Assembly (NCBI GenBank): GCA_022827165.1
Contig: JAJDTN010000122.1
Coordinates: 1-15,012, forward strand
Direction of reading: 5' to 3'
From: Candidatus Latescibacterota bacterium
Lineage (GTDB): Bacteria; Latescibacterota; UBA2968; UBA8231
Length of the DNA stretch: 15,012 bases
Shown here piece by piece: positions 1-6,268 of this stretch (position 1 is its first letter; each line of letters begins with the position of its first letter). A program made the position numbers and the translations under genes. The notes under the pieces are model-generated. The model saw only the letters and a list, made by a program, of their open reading frames with translations, was not told the DNA's origin and did not search any database.

Positions 1-504
1 AGCCTGTCGCCGCGGATCGTCGACGACCGCGGGCGTGTCATCTATGCAGCCGGTCACGTCGACCGGGCTCTGGCGGTACGCTCGGGCCTGGCCGGCTGGG
101 AGAAGGATCTGCGCCGCGCCATCCTCAGCCAGCGCGTCGGAGGGGAGCCCGCCCACCCCTTCCTGGTGGAGGTGACCGGCGCCTCGGGCCCCTTCCGCGC
201 CGATGCCGTGATCCGCGCCGGCGACGCGACACGCCTGCAGCTGGCCGACCTCCACGGAGACTTCCTCTCCAAGGGGCGGGTGGTCTTCGTCATCGGACCC
301 AAACCGCCGCGGCCACCCGAGCCGCCGGTGGTGGGCGCGGCCGCCGTCCCCGACAGCCTGGCGGAGGCGGCGACGGATACGGCCGGTCTCGCGGACCACC
401 TTGCGCCTCCGATCGTCTATCGGGACTTCCTCGACTCCCTGCTCCAGACGCGAGCCCCGGCGCCGGCGGATACGCTCCCGGACTCCGTGACCATCTCTCC
501 GTGA
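1..504 (+). CDS. LPP20-like envelope protein, C-terminal part (5' end outside window)
   Basis: An open frame enters from the left edge and ends at TGA 502-504, so only the last 167 residues are visible. The first residues (SLSPRIVDDRGRVIYAAGHV) and the later segment DATRLQLADLHGDFLSKGRVVFVI match my memory of the C-terminal domain of LPP20-type lipoproteins. In those, a 'PAL(S/A)PRI.DE.GREVYG' block follows a 'DARGLG' motif and a 'NADAARLR...FL..CRVM(I/V)V' block closes the domain. Here that core ends near residue 100. A Pro/Ala-rich, poorly conserved tail of about 65 residues follows. The N-terminus, where a lipoprotein signal would be, is missing, so the cell location is inferred. The stop overlaps the GTG start of pyrF (GTGA at 501-504), which implies translational coupling. 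Molecular function is unknown; homologues are usually outer-membrane or periplasmic. Family assignment is moderately sure. Confidence 0.6.
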   Translation, partial: SLSPRIVDDRGRVIYAAGHVDRALAVRSGLAGWEKDLRRAILSQRVGGEPAHPFLVEVTGASGPFRADAVIRAGDATRLQLADLHGDFLSKGRVVFVIGPKPPRPPEPPVVGAAAVPDSLAEAATDTAGLADHLAPPIVYRDFLDSLLQTRAPAPADTLPDSVTISP

Positions 505-1334
505 GCACCTTCGCCGAACGCCTGTCGCGGTCCGTCGCTGCCCACGACTCCCTGTTGTGCGTCGGGCTCGACCCGGTCCCCGAGCGCCTGCCCGCCGGCC
601 TCGCCCGCGACGCCTCCGGCGTGCTGGAGTTCAACCGCTGCCTGGTGGAGGCCACGGCGGACCTCGTCTGCTGCTTCAAGCCCAACCTCGCCTTCTACGC
701 CGCTCTCGGCGCCGGCGGGTGGGAGGCGCTGGCCGCCACTATCGAGGCTGTCCCCGATCCCGTGCCGGTGGTGGTCGACGCCAAGTGCGGAGACATAGGG
801 CCCGTGGCCGGACGCTGGGCCCATGCGATCTTCACCGAGCTCGGCGCCGACGCCGTCACCGTGACCCCCTACATGGGCTCCGACGCCGTCCTGCCCTTCA
901 CCCGCCACGCCGACCGCGGCGTCTTCCTCGTCTGCCTGACCTCCAACCCGGGGGCCGCCGACTTCGAGGCTGCCGCCGTGGAGGGGGGGTACCGGCTGTG
1001 GGAGCGGGTGGCGCGCCGGGCCCTGGAGTGGAACGCCGAGCACGGCAACTGCGGACTCGTGGTCGGCGCCACCCGCGCCGAGTCGATGGCCGGCTTGCGG
1101 AGGTTGGCCCCGGAGCTTCCCTTTCTGGTGCCCGGCGTCGGCGCCCAGGGGGGGGATCTGGCCGGGTCGGTGGCCGGCGGCCTGCGCAGCGACGGGGCGG
1201 GGTTGCTGATCAACGCCTCGCGCAGCGTCATGCACGCCTCCGAGGGCGCCGACTTCGCCGAGGCGGCGCGCGCCGAGGCCGACAGGCTGCGGCGCGAGAT
1301 CAACCGGGTTCGGGGTGTAGCGCAGTCCGGTTAG
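501..1334 (+). CDS. pyrF: Orotidine 5'-phosphate decarboxylase, type 2 (PyrF)
   Basis: Decarboxylates OMP to UMP, the last step of de novo pyrimidine synthesis, in the cytoplasm. The 277-residue product has the type-2 OMP decarboxylase layout. LLCVGLDP lies at about residues 18-25 and FKPN at 59-62. The catalytic DAKCGDIG at 93-100 contains the Asp-x-Lys-x-x-Asp charge network (D93, K95, D98). Further on are PYMGSD, CLTSNPGA, VPGVGAQGGDL and the phosphate-gripping INASRSV. The length is normal for type 2, which is longer than the E. coli-type enzyme. The start is GTG 501, overlapping the upstream stop; it leaves about 17 residues before the first conserved strand, as expected. The oddity is at the 3' end: the last seven codons and the TAG stop (1332-1334) lie inside the tRNA-Pro gene on the same strand. 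Identification is secure. Confidence 0.95.
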   Translation: MSTFAERLSRSVAAHDSLLCVGLDPVPERLPAGLARDASGVLEFNRCLVEATADLVCCFKPNLAFYAALGAGGWEALAATIEAVPDPVPVVVDAKCGDIGPVAGRWAHAIFTELGADAVTVTPYMGSDAVLPFTRHADRGVFLVCLTSNPGAADFEAAAVEGGYRLWERVARRALEWNAEHGNCGLVVGATRAESMAGLRRLAPELPFLVPGVGAQGGDLAGSVAGGLRSDGAGLLINASRSVMHASEGADFAEAARAEADRLRREINRVRGVAQSG

Positions 1335-1388
1335 CGCACCTGCTTTGGGAGCAGGGGGTCGTCGGTTCGAATCCGACCACCCCGACCA
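1311..1388 (+). tRNA. tRNA-Pro (anticodon TGG)
   Basis: A complete cloverleaf can be folded by hand. The acceptor CGGGGTG (1311-1317) pairs with CACCCCG (1378-1384). The anticodon stem CCTGC/GCAGG encloses the loop TTTGGGA with TGG at positions 34-36, and the T-arm is GTCGG-TTCGAAT-CCGAC. Discriminator A1385 and an encoded CCA (1386-1388) follow. The first 24 bases are also the 3' end of pyrF; the conserved D-loop GGTTAG supplies the pyrF stop. It is the first of three tRNA genes on this strand and may be cotranscribed with pyrF. Confidence 0.96.
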
Positions 1389-1397
1389 CTTGCACGG

Positions 1398-1427
1398 TTG
1401 GCCCCTATTTCCACCGGTCCGTATCTT
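1398..1427 (+). promoter_or_regulatory. Possible promoter for tRNA-Arg/tRNA-His
   Basis: TTGGCC (1398-1403), an 18-base gap and TATCTT (1422-1427) lie in the 65-base space between tRNA-Pro and tRNA-Arg. That would place a start near 1434, about 20 bases before the mature tRNA. The match to a sigma70 consensus is only fair. It is listed because similar TTGAC-like/TAYCTT-like pairs appear before other genes here. The three tRNAs could equally be one transcript. Confidence 0.25.
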
Positions 1428-1453
1428 GACACTCCGGCCCACAAGGCTCGCAG

Positions 1454-1530
1454 GTGCCCATAGCTCAGCTGGACAGAGCATCTGCCTTCTAAGCAGAATG
1501 TCCCAGGTTCGAGTCCTGGTGGGCACGCCA
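1454..1530 (+). tRNA. tRNA-Arg (anticodon TCT)
   Basis: Acceptor GTGCCCA (1454-1460) pairs with TGGGCAC (1520-1526), followed by discriminator G1527 and an encoded CCA (1528-1530). The anticodon stem TCTGC/GCAGA holds the loop CTTCTAA, giving TCT, which reads AGA/AGG. The T-arm is CCAGG-TTCGAGT-CCTGG. It lies between tRNA-Pro and tRNA-His; together they recall the E. coli argX-hisR-leuT-proM cluster, although the order and the Arg isoacceptor differ. Confidence 0.96.
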
Positions 1531-1543
1531 TTCTTCGACGTGT

Positions 1544-1621
1544 GGTGGATGTAGCTCAGTTGGTTAGAGCGCCAGGTTGTGGCCCTGGAGGGCGCGGGTT
1601 CAACTCCCGTCATCCACCCCA
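1544..1621 (+). tRNA. tRNA-His (anticodon GTG), with encoded G-1
   Basis: Acceptor GTGGATG (1545-1551) pairs with CATCCAC (1611-1617). The extra G at 1544 faces C1618 (position 73), the G-1:C73 pair that is the histidyl-tRNA synthetase identity element, so the 5' end is placed at 1544. CCA is encoded at 1619-1621. The anticodon stem CCAGG/CCTGG holds the loop TTGTGGC, giving GTG. The T-loop is TTCAACT. A terminator-like hairpin begins five bases downstream. Confidence 0.96.
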
Positions 1622-1625
1622 TTCG

Positions 1626-1665
1626 CGGCCCTTTGCGAGTCCCTCGCTCAGGGCCGTCTTCTATT
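1626..1665 (+). terminator. Rho-independent terminator-like hairpin after the tRNA cluster
   Basis: CGGCCCT (1626-1632) pairs with AGGGCCG (1650-1656). Inside, GCGAG (1635-1639) pairs with CTCGC (1643-1647) around a three-base loop, with a small TT/TC internal loop between the stems. The pyrimidine- and T-rich TCTTCTATT follows at 1657-1665. This fits an intrinsic terminator for the tRNA transcript, although the T-tract is interrupted. It ends nine bases before the rfaE2 start codon. Confidence 0.6.
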
Positions 1666-1673
1666 GACCCTCC

Positions 1674-2156
1674 GTGCACTCCGAGAAGCTCCTCTCCCGC
1701 TCCGCCCTCCTCGATCTGCGCGCCCGCTGCCGCGGCGACGGCCGCGTCGTGGTCTTCACCAACGGCTGCTTCGACCTGCTGCACCGCGGCCACGTGGAGT
1801 ACCTGCAGGAGGCCCGGGCCCTGGGCGATCTCCTCGTGGTCGGACTCAACGACGACGACGGCGTGCGCCGGTTGAAGGGCCCGGGGCGCCCCCTGGTGCC
1901 GCAGCAGGACCGCGCCGCCCTGCTGTGCGCCCTGGAGGACGTGAGCGCCGTCACCCTCTTCCCCGGGACCAGCGTCGAGCCGCTGGTGGCGGACCTGTTG
2001 CCCGACGTGCTGGTCAAGGGAGGCGACTACTCCCTCGACGAGGTGGTCGGCCGCCGGGTGGTGGAGGAGGCCGGGGGCCAGGTGCGGGTCCTGTGCCACG
2101 TCTCCGGGCGGTCGACGGAGGGCCTCATCAGCCGCTGGTCCGCCGCCCCCGGGTGA
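1674..2156 (+). CDS. rfaE2: D-glycero-beta-D-manno-heptose 1-phosphate adenylyltransferase (stand-alone RfaE2/HldE C-terminal domain)
   Basis: Transfers AMP from ATP to heptose 1-phosphate to give ADP-heptose, the donor for the LPS inner core; cytoplasmic. The 160-residue protein is a single nucleotidyltransferase domain with the signature TNGCFDLLHRGH (residues 29-40). Further on are DLLVVGLNDD, LVKGGDY and the late RSTEGLI motif (near residue 147). It lacks the ribokinase-like domain fused to it in E. coli HldE, so a separate kinase should be elsewhere. GTG 1674 is the only reasonable start: an in-frame TGA lies at 1665-1667 and the N-terminal helix before the signature is of normal length. 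No Shine-Dalgarno sequence is visible and the terminator-like hairpin ends just upstream, so the mRNA may be leaderless or read through. Identification is firm. Confidence 0.93.
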   Translation: MHSEKLLSRSALLDLRARCRGDGRVVVFTNGCFDLLHRGHVEYLQEARALGDLLVVGLNDDDGVRRLKGPGRPLVPQQDRAALLCALEDVSAVTLFPGTSVEPLVADLLPDVLVKGGDYSLDEVVGRRVVEEAGGQVRVLCHVSGRSTEGLISRWSAAPG

Positions 2157-2171
2157 GCGCTTCGCCGCCGC

Positions 2172-2200
2172 TGGACGTTTGCGGACGGCCTGCGCATCTT
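2172..2200 (+). promoter_or_regulatory. Possible promoter for the cpoB-thrC run
   Basis: TGGACG (2172-2177), 17 bases, then CATCTT (2195-2200) lie in the only sizeable gap (61 bases) upstream of the long gene run. The predicted start, near 2207, would fall on or next to the AGGAAAGG ribosome binding site (2201-2208), which weakens the case. It is listed because the spacing and the pattern recur at 6067-6094 and 13409-13437. Confidence 0.25.
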
Positions 2201-2217
2201 AGGAAAGGCTGCCGAGA

Positions 2218-2955
2218 ATGAGACCGACCCTCTCACCAGGACCGCTGTTGCGCCTTCTCCTCGCCGCCGCCTGGGCCGCGGGGACGGGTTGCGCCGGCAC
2301 CGCTCCGGGGACCCGCGCGGCGGACAACTCCGCCGACCTGCGCGAGAAGCTGGAGGCCATGGGCCGCGATCAGCAGGCCTACGCCGACCGCGGGGAGGAC
2401 CTGGCCGAGCGCCTGCGGCGCGCCGAGGAGAGCCTCGCCGCCCTGCACGAGCGGGTGGCCGCCCTCGAGGGATCCGGCGCCTCCGGCGCCAGCGCCAAAC
2501 CCCCGGCCGGCGCCGGCTCGAGCCCGGCGGCCAGTCCCCCGGCCGGCGCCGCCGCAACGGCCGGCGCGGACCCGACCTTCGATGCTGCCGCCGCTTACGC
2601 CAGCGCCCGCGATCAGCACCGGGAGCGCCGCTTCGACGAGGCGGTGGCCGCATTCTCCGAGATCCTGGAGCGCGCCCCCGACAGCGACCTGGCCGACAAC
2701 GCCCGCTACTGGATCGGCGAGGCCCGCTACCTGCAGCGCCGGTTCCGCCCCGCCCTGGCGGAGTTCACCAAGGTCCTCGCCTACCCCTACACCGAGAAGG
2801 CCGACGACGCCCAGCTGATGATCGCCCGGGCGTACCTGGCTCTCGGCGAGTCCGACCAGGCCGTGGCCGCCTTCCGCAAGCTCCTGCAGAACTACCCCGG
2901 CAGCGAGTACGTCGACGAGGCGCGCGAGGAGCTGCGGCAACTGGAGGGGCCGTGA
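2218..2955 (+). CDS. cpoB: CpoB/YbgF-like TPR lipoprotein
   Basis: 245 residues. An N-terminal hydrophobic signal ends in a GTGC lipobox-like site (Cys25), so it is a probable lipoprotein. A charged coiled-coil follows (about 38-85, DLREKLEAMGRD... ERLRRAEESLAALHERVAALE), then a Pro/Ala/Gly linker (about 86-116). The C-terminal half has three tandem TPRs (from about 120) with the typical YWIGEARYLQRRF...A..EF and YPGSEYVDEA turns. This coiled-coil plus C-terminal TPR plan is that of CpoB (YbgF), which in proteobacteria links the Tol-Pal system to peptidoglycan synthesis during division; that role is inferred here because no tol or pal gene is in view. ATG 2218 is preceded by AGGAAAGG (2201-2208). 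The linker DNA contains a repeated 15-base block (CCCCCGGCCGGCGCC). The stop overlaps the next start (GTGA). It precedes bamD, another TPR lipoprotein, with one gene between. Confidence 0.8.
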   Translation: MRPTLSPGPLLRLLLAAAWAAGTGCAGTAPGTRAADNSADLREKLEAMGRDQQAYADRGEDLAERLRRAEESLAALHERVAALEGSGASGASAKPPAGAGSSPAASPPAGAAATAGADPTFDAAAAYASARDQHRERRFDEAVAAFSEILERAPDSDLADNARYWIGEARYLQRRFRPALAEFTKVLAYPYTEKADDAQLMIARAYLALGESDQAVAAFRKLLQNYPGSEYVDEAREELRQLEGP

Positions 2956-3557
2956 GTCCGGCCCCCCGCCGCGTCCTCGTCCTCGCCGCGGTCCTTCTCC
3001 TGCAGCCCGGCCGGTCCGGCGCCCTGGGTCCGAGCAATCTCGATCTCGTGTCCCGGGCGGCCACCCGGGCGGTACAGGAGGCGGTGGCCGGCCTCGACAC
3101 CGCCGGGCACGGCGAGGGCTTCGAGAAGGTGAGCCTCCAACCCGCCGCCAAGGACGACGCCAACTGGCTCTTCGAGCACCTGCTCCTCGAGGAGCTGCTC
3201 ACGCGGGGCCTGGCGGTGACCGCCGACACCTCGGCGGCGGCCGCCCACCTGTCGTACCGGGTCATCGAAGTCGCCGTCACCGGGCGGTCCGGGCTGCTGA
3301 CCAACAACGTCACCCGCCGATGCCGCGTGGGCCTGCAGCTGGATCTCGACATGGGGGGCGAGCGTCTGTGGTCCGGTGAGGGGAGGGCCGGGCTGAGAGA
3401 CCGCATTCCGAAGGGCGAGCTCGATGCCCTTCAGCAATCCCGCTTCGATTTCGCCGAGACCGAGATGGAGAAACGCACTTGGGGCAAGTACGTGGAACCG
3501 GCCATCGTCAGTTCCGTCCTGGGCTCCCTCGTCTACCTCTTCTACTCGAATCGCTGA
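2952..3557 (+). CDS. Hypothetical exported protein between cpoB and bamD
   Basis: 201 residues; I do not recognise the family. A cleavable-looking signal peptide occupies about residues 1-25 (VLVLAAVLLLQPG). The middle is a mixed alpha/beta domain with a WLFEHLLLEELLTRGLAV helix-strand pattern, a hydrophobic YRVIEVAV strand and LQLDLDM. Near the C-terminus, EPAIVSSVLGSLVYLFYSNR looks like a short membrane-associated segment. The helix plus 'LTRGLAV' pattern faintly recalls FlgO-type outer-membrane proteins, but not enough to assign. GTG 2952 overlaps the upstream TGA (GTGA), and its own TGA overlaps the bamD ATG (TGATG 3555-3559). It is therefore almost certainly cotranslated with two outer-membrane lipoproteins and probably works in the envelope. 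A longer reading of this frame from 2289 would run through cpoB and is rejected. Confidence 0.8.
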   Translation: MSPAPRRVLVLAAVLLLQPGRSGALGPSNLDLVSRAATRAVQEAVAGLDTAGHGEGFEKVSLQPAAKDDANWLFEHLLLEELLTRGLAVTADTSAAAAHLSYRVIEVAVTGRSGLLTNNVTRRCRVGLQLDLDMGGERLWSGEGRAGLRDRIPKGELDALQQSRFDFAETEMEKRTWGKYVEPAIVSSVLGSLVYLFYSNR

Positions 3558-4312
3558 TGTCCCTCCGCGGACTCGCCTCGTTCCTGGCGGCGGCGCTTGT
3601 CGCCGGGTGCGCCGGCAAGAAGGACCCGGAGCAGTTGCAGGGGGCCGGGTTCTACTACGACAAGGGGATGGAGGACTTCGAGAAGGGGCGCTACCTGCGG
3701 GCGGTGGACAACTTCCAGCGGGTGTTGAGCAACTACCCGGGTTTCGCCGAGGTGGCCGAGGCCCAGTACCACTTGGCCGAGTCCTTCTTCCACCTCGAGG
3801 AGTACGTCAGCGCCGTCTTCGAGTACGAACGACTCGTCGACACCTATCCCTCCAGCGCGCGCCTAGTGGAGGCCCAGTACAAGATCGGCGAGTCCTACTT
3901 CGAGCAGAGCCGCCGCGCCGAGCTCGACCAGGCGGAGACCTACCAGGCCCTGGCGGCGTACCGCCGGTTCATCGAGGACAACCCCGGCAGTCCGCTGGTG
4001 GCCGACGCCAACGGGCGCATCCGCGAGTGCCGGGGCCGGCTCGCGGAGAAGGACTTCCTCGCCGCCCGGCTGTACCACCGCCAGGGGCACCTGGACGCGG
4101 CGAAGATGACCTACGAGCAGATGGTCCGCGCCTACCCGGACACCGACTGGTACTGGCAGGGCCTGGCCCGCATCGGCCGCATCCACAGCCGGCAGGGCCG
4201 CCCCGACGAGGCGCAGGCCCTGTGGGACGAGGTGCTCTCGGGCTCCGGGGACGAGGACCTCCTCGAGGACGTGCGCGAGTGGATCGCCGAGGCCGGGCAG
4301 GACGCCGAGTGA
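3557..4312 (+). CDS. bamD: Outer membrane protein assembly factor BamD
   Basis: A lipoprotein subunit of the BAM complex, which folds beta-barrel proteins into the outer membrane from the periplasmic face. The 251-residue product has a short signal with a good lipobox (LVAGC, Cys18). A TPR solenoid of about five repeats follows, beginning YYDKGMEDFEKGRYLRAVDN and including NYPGFAEVAEAQYHLAESFF, YPSSARLVEAQYKIGESYF and NPGSPLVADANGRI. The FY.KG / A...F..V...YP / A.Y..AES pattern and the length are typical of BamD/YfiO. ATG 3557 overlaps the upstream TGA; an earlier in-frame start at 3479 would lie inside the preceding gene and would bury the signal peptide, so it is rejected. nadD starts four bases after its stop. 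Confidence is high; a generic BamD-like TPR lipoprotein is the alternative. Confidence 0.88.
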   Translation: MSLRGLASFLAAALVAGCAGKKDPEQLQGAGFYYDKGMEDFEKGRYLRAVDNFQRVLSNYPGFAEVAEAQYHLAESFFHLEEYVSAVFEYERLVDTYPSSARLVEAQYKIGESYFEQSRRAELDQAETYQALAAYRRFIEDNPGSPLVADANGRIRECRGRLAEKDFLAARLYHRQGHLDAAKMTYEQMVRAYPDTDWYWQGLARIGRIHSRQGRPDEAQALWDEVLSGSGDEDLLEDVREWIAEAGQDAE

Positions 4313-4316
4313 GGCC

Positions 4317-4901
4317 GTGGGGGAGCGTCTCGGGATCCTCGGAGGCACCTTCGACCCCGTCCACTGCGGCCACCTCCTCCTGGCGCGCCACGTCCTGGAG
4401 GCCCTCCACCTGGACCGCGTGCTCTTCGTGCCCGCCGCCGAGCCTCCCCACAAGAGCGAGGTGCCGACCCCGCCGGAGCACCGCTGGCGCATGGTCTGCG
4501 CCGCCGTGGAAGGCCACGACCGGCTGGAGGCCAGCGACCTCGAGCTGCGGCGCCCGGGGGTCTCGTACACCGTCGACACCCTGCGCCGGCTCCGCGACGA
4601 GGGGCCCGCTGACGAGCGCTTCCTCATCATCGGCGCCGACAACGTGCCCGAGCTGGAGAGCTGGCACGACCCGGAGGGCATCCTCGCGCTGGCCACGGTG
4701 ATCGCCGGCACGCGGGTCGAGTCAGGGGCGCTGCCCGCCGGCGCCCTGGCGGACCGCGTCGAGCGCGTCGACACCCCCGTCTTCGACATCTCCTCCACCG
4801 AGATCCGCCGCCGGGTGCGGGCCGGGCTGCCGGTGCGCTGCCTGGTGCCCGAGGCGGTGGAAGGCTACATCGCCGACCACGGCCTGTACGGAGCCCCGTG
4901 A
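4317..4901 (+). CDS. nadD: Nicotinate-nucleotide adenylyltransferase (NadD)
   Basis: Adenylates nicotinate mononucleotide to deamido-NAD in NAD synthesis; cytoplasmic. The 194-residue protein begins with the nucleotidyltransferase signature LGGTFDPVHCGHL (residues 8-20; HxGH at 16-19). It has VLFVPAAEPPHK, which forms the substrate loop, and FLIIGADN. The C-terminal ISSTEIR motif (158-164) binds the ATP phosphates. The ending LVPEAVEGYIADHGLY is also typical. Length is normal. GTG 4317 places the signature at the usual distance from the N-terminus. It starts four bases after bamD, and its TGA overlaps the thrC start, so it is part of the same run. Identification is secure. Confidence 0.95.
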   Translation: MGERLGILGGTFDPVHCGHLLLARHVLEALHLDRVLFVPAAEPPHKSEVPTPPEHRWRMVCAAVEGHDRLEASDLELRRPGVSYTVDTLRRLRDEGPADERFLIIGADNVPELESWHDPEGILALATVIAGTRVESGALPAGALADRVERVDTPVFDISSTEIRRRVRAGLPVRCLVPEAVEGYIADHGLYGAP

Positions 4902-6070
4902 GCGGGTCCTTCTTCACCCACCTGGAGTGCACTCGCACCGGCGCGCGCTGCGACCTCGACGGCCTGCACAACCTCTCCGAGGCCGGCGCCCCCCTCTTCG
5001 CGCGCTACGACCTGGCCGCCGCCCGCGCCGCCGTCTCCCGCGACGAGCTGGCCGGCCGGACGCCGTCGATGTGGCGCTACCGCGAGGTCATGCCCCTGCG
5101 CCCCGGGGACGAGGCCGTCACCCTCGACGAGGGCTGGACGCCCCTGCGCCGGGCCCGGCGCCTCGGCGAGTGGTGCGGCTTCCGCCGGCTGTGGGTCAAG
5201 GACGAGTCCGTCAACCCCACCGGCTCCTTCAAGGCTCGGGGCCTTTCCGCGGCGGTCACCGCCGCCGCCGCCCGGGGGGCGGTGAAGGTCGCCATCCCCA
5301 CGGCGGGGAACGCCGGCGGCGCCCTGGCCGCGTACGCCGCCGCCGCCGGCCTGGAGTGCCACGTCTTCATGCCGCGGGACACGCCCGCCGCCTTCCAGGT
5401 CGAGGTGACCGCCTGCGGCGGCCGGCTGGAGCTGGTGGACGGCCTGATCACCGATTGCGGACGCATCGTCGGCGAGCGCCGCGAGGCCGAGGGCTGGTTC
5501 GACATGTCCACCCTCAAGGAGCCCTACCGGGCGGAGGGCAAGAAGACGATGGGCTACGAGCTGGCCGAGCAGTTCGGCTGGAGCCTGCCCGACGTCGTCG
5601 TCTACCCCACCGGCGGCGGCACGGGCCTCATCGGCATGTGGAAGGCCTTCGAGGAGCTGGAGCAGCTCGGCTGGATCGAGCCCGGCCGCAGGCCGCGCAT
5701 GGTCTCGGTGCAGGCCGCCGGCTGCGCCCCCATCGTGCGCGCCTTCGAGGCCGGCCACGAGTCCGCCGAGCCCTGGGCCGACGCCCGCACCATCGCCTCG
5801 GGCCTGCGCGTGCCCGGCGCCGTGGCCGACTTCCTCATGCTTCGGGCCCTGCGCGAGAGCGGCGGCACGGCGGTGGCCGTCACCGACGAGGAGCTGATCG
5901 CCCGGAGCCGGGACCTGGCGCGGCACACGGGGATCTTCCCGGCCCCCGAGGGCGGCGCCACCCTCGCCGCCCTGCTGGCGCTGAAGGATCGCGGCTGGCT
6001 GGGAGGCGGCGAGCGGGTCGTCCTCTTCAACACCGGGTCGGGCTACAAGTACCTCGAGGCGCTGTCTTGA
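4898..6070 (+). CDS. thrC: Threonine synthase (PLP-dependent)
   Basis: Converts O-phosphohomoserine to threonine; cytoplasmic, last step of threonine synthesis. 390 residues of fold-type II PLP enzyme. The N-terminal FFTHLECTRTGARCD has the two spaced cysteines (C11, C18) common in long threonine synthases. DEGWTPL lies at 77-83. The PLP-binding lysine is K112 in NPTGSFKARG, followed by TAGNAGGALAAYAA. The phosphate-binding loop PTGGGTGL is at about 237-244 and the C-terminal NTGSGYKY is characteristic of ThrC. GTG 4898 overlaps the nadD stop (GTGA). No other threonine-pathway gene is in the window, so it is separated from thrA/thrB. Related enzymes such as threonine deaminase or cysteate synthase are less likely given the N-terminal region and the C-terminal motif. 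Confidence 0.9.
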   Translation: MSGSFFTHLECTRTGARCDLDGLHNLSEAGAPLFARYDLAAARAAVSRDELAGRTPSMWRYREVMPLRPGDEAVTLDEGWTPLRRARRLGEWCGFRRLWVKDESVNPTGSFKARGLSAAVTAAAARGAVKVAIPTAGNAGGALAAYAAAAGLECHVFMPRDTPAAFQVEVTACGGRLELVDGLITDCGRIVGERREAEGWFDMSTLKEPYRAEGKKTMGYELAEQFGWSLPDVVVYPTGGGTGLIGMWKAFEELEQLGWIEPGRRPRMVSVQAAGCAPIVRAFEAGHESAEPWADARTIASGLRVPGAVADFLMLRALRESGGTAVAVTDEELIARSRDLARHTGIFPAPEGGATLAALLALKDRGWLGGGERVVLFNTGSGYKYLEALS

Positions 6071-6094
6071 CGATGTAGGGGGTCGGCGTACCTT
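6067..6094 (+). promoter_or_regulatory. Candidate promoter for tRNA-Arg(ACG)
   Basis: TTGACG (6067-6072, overlapping the thrC stop), a 16-base gap and TACCTT (6089-6094) predict a start near 6101. That is about ten bases before the mature 5' end of tRNA-Arg. The -35 is good and the -10 weak. The same TTGACG with a -CCTT element recurs before egtB (13409-13437), which raises confidence slightly. Confidence 0.4.
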
Positions 6095-6110
6095 CTGATC
6101 TCCGGTCCGT

Positions 6111-6187
6111 GCACCTATAGCTCAATTGGATAGAGCATCTGACTACGGATCAGAAGGTTGGGGGTTCGAGTCCTCCTGGGTGCACCA
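6111..6187 (+). tRNA. tRNA-Arg (anticodon ACG)
   Basis: Acceptor GCACCTA (6111-6117) pairs with TGGGTGC (6177-6183) with one G-T wobble. Discriminator A6184 and an encoded CCA (6185-6187) follow. The anticodon stem TCTGA/TCAGA holds the loop CTACGGA, giving ACG, the isoacceptor whose A34 is normally edited to inosine. The T-arm is GGGGG-TTCGAGT-CCTCC. It stands alone between thrC and a terminator. tRNA-Arg genes are common integration sites, but no repeated 3' end is found in the window. Confidence 0.96.
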
Positions 6188-6199
6188 CTTTCGACAGGT

Positions 6200-6238
6200 A
6201 AGGGGTTGCGGGACACACCTTCTCTCGCAACCCCTTTG
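6200..6238 (+). terminator. Rho-independent terminator after tRNA-Arg
   Basis: AAGGGGTTGCG (6200-6210) pairs perfectly with CGCAACCCCTT (6226-6236), an 11-bp stem with a 15-base loop, followed by a short T-containing tail (TGTC). It begins 13 bases after the tRNA CCA. It should end the thrC/tRNA transcript and insulate the oxygenase genes that start at 6269. Confidence 0.7.
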
Positions 6239-6268
6239 TCGTGACCGGCCCTTCTCAGGGGAATCGGA

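Noticed and set aside
1426..1431. Perfect TTGACA as a -35 for tRNA-Arg
   Set aside because: No acceptable -10 lies 15-19 bases downstream; the position would fall at the mature tRNA 5' end.
417..2099. A 560-codon open frame on the minus strand across pyrF, the tRNAs and rfaE2
   Set aside because: It is antisense to well-identified genes and includes the reverse complement of three tRNAs, giving the familiar spurious SDSNRRP-type peptide. High GC content makes such long shadow frames common.
6111..6240. Attachment site of an integrated element at the tRNA-Arg 3' end
   Set aside because: No second copy of the tRNA 3' end and no integrase or phage gene is present in the window.
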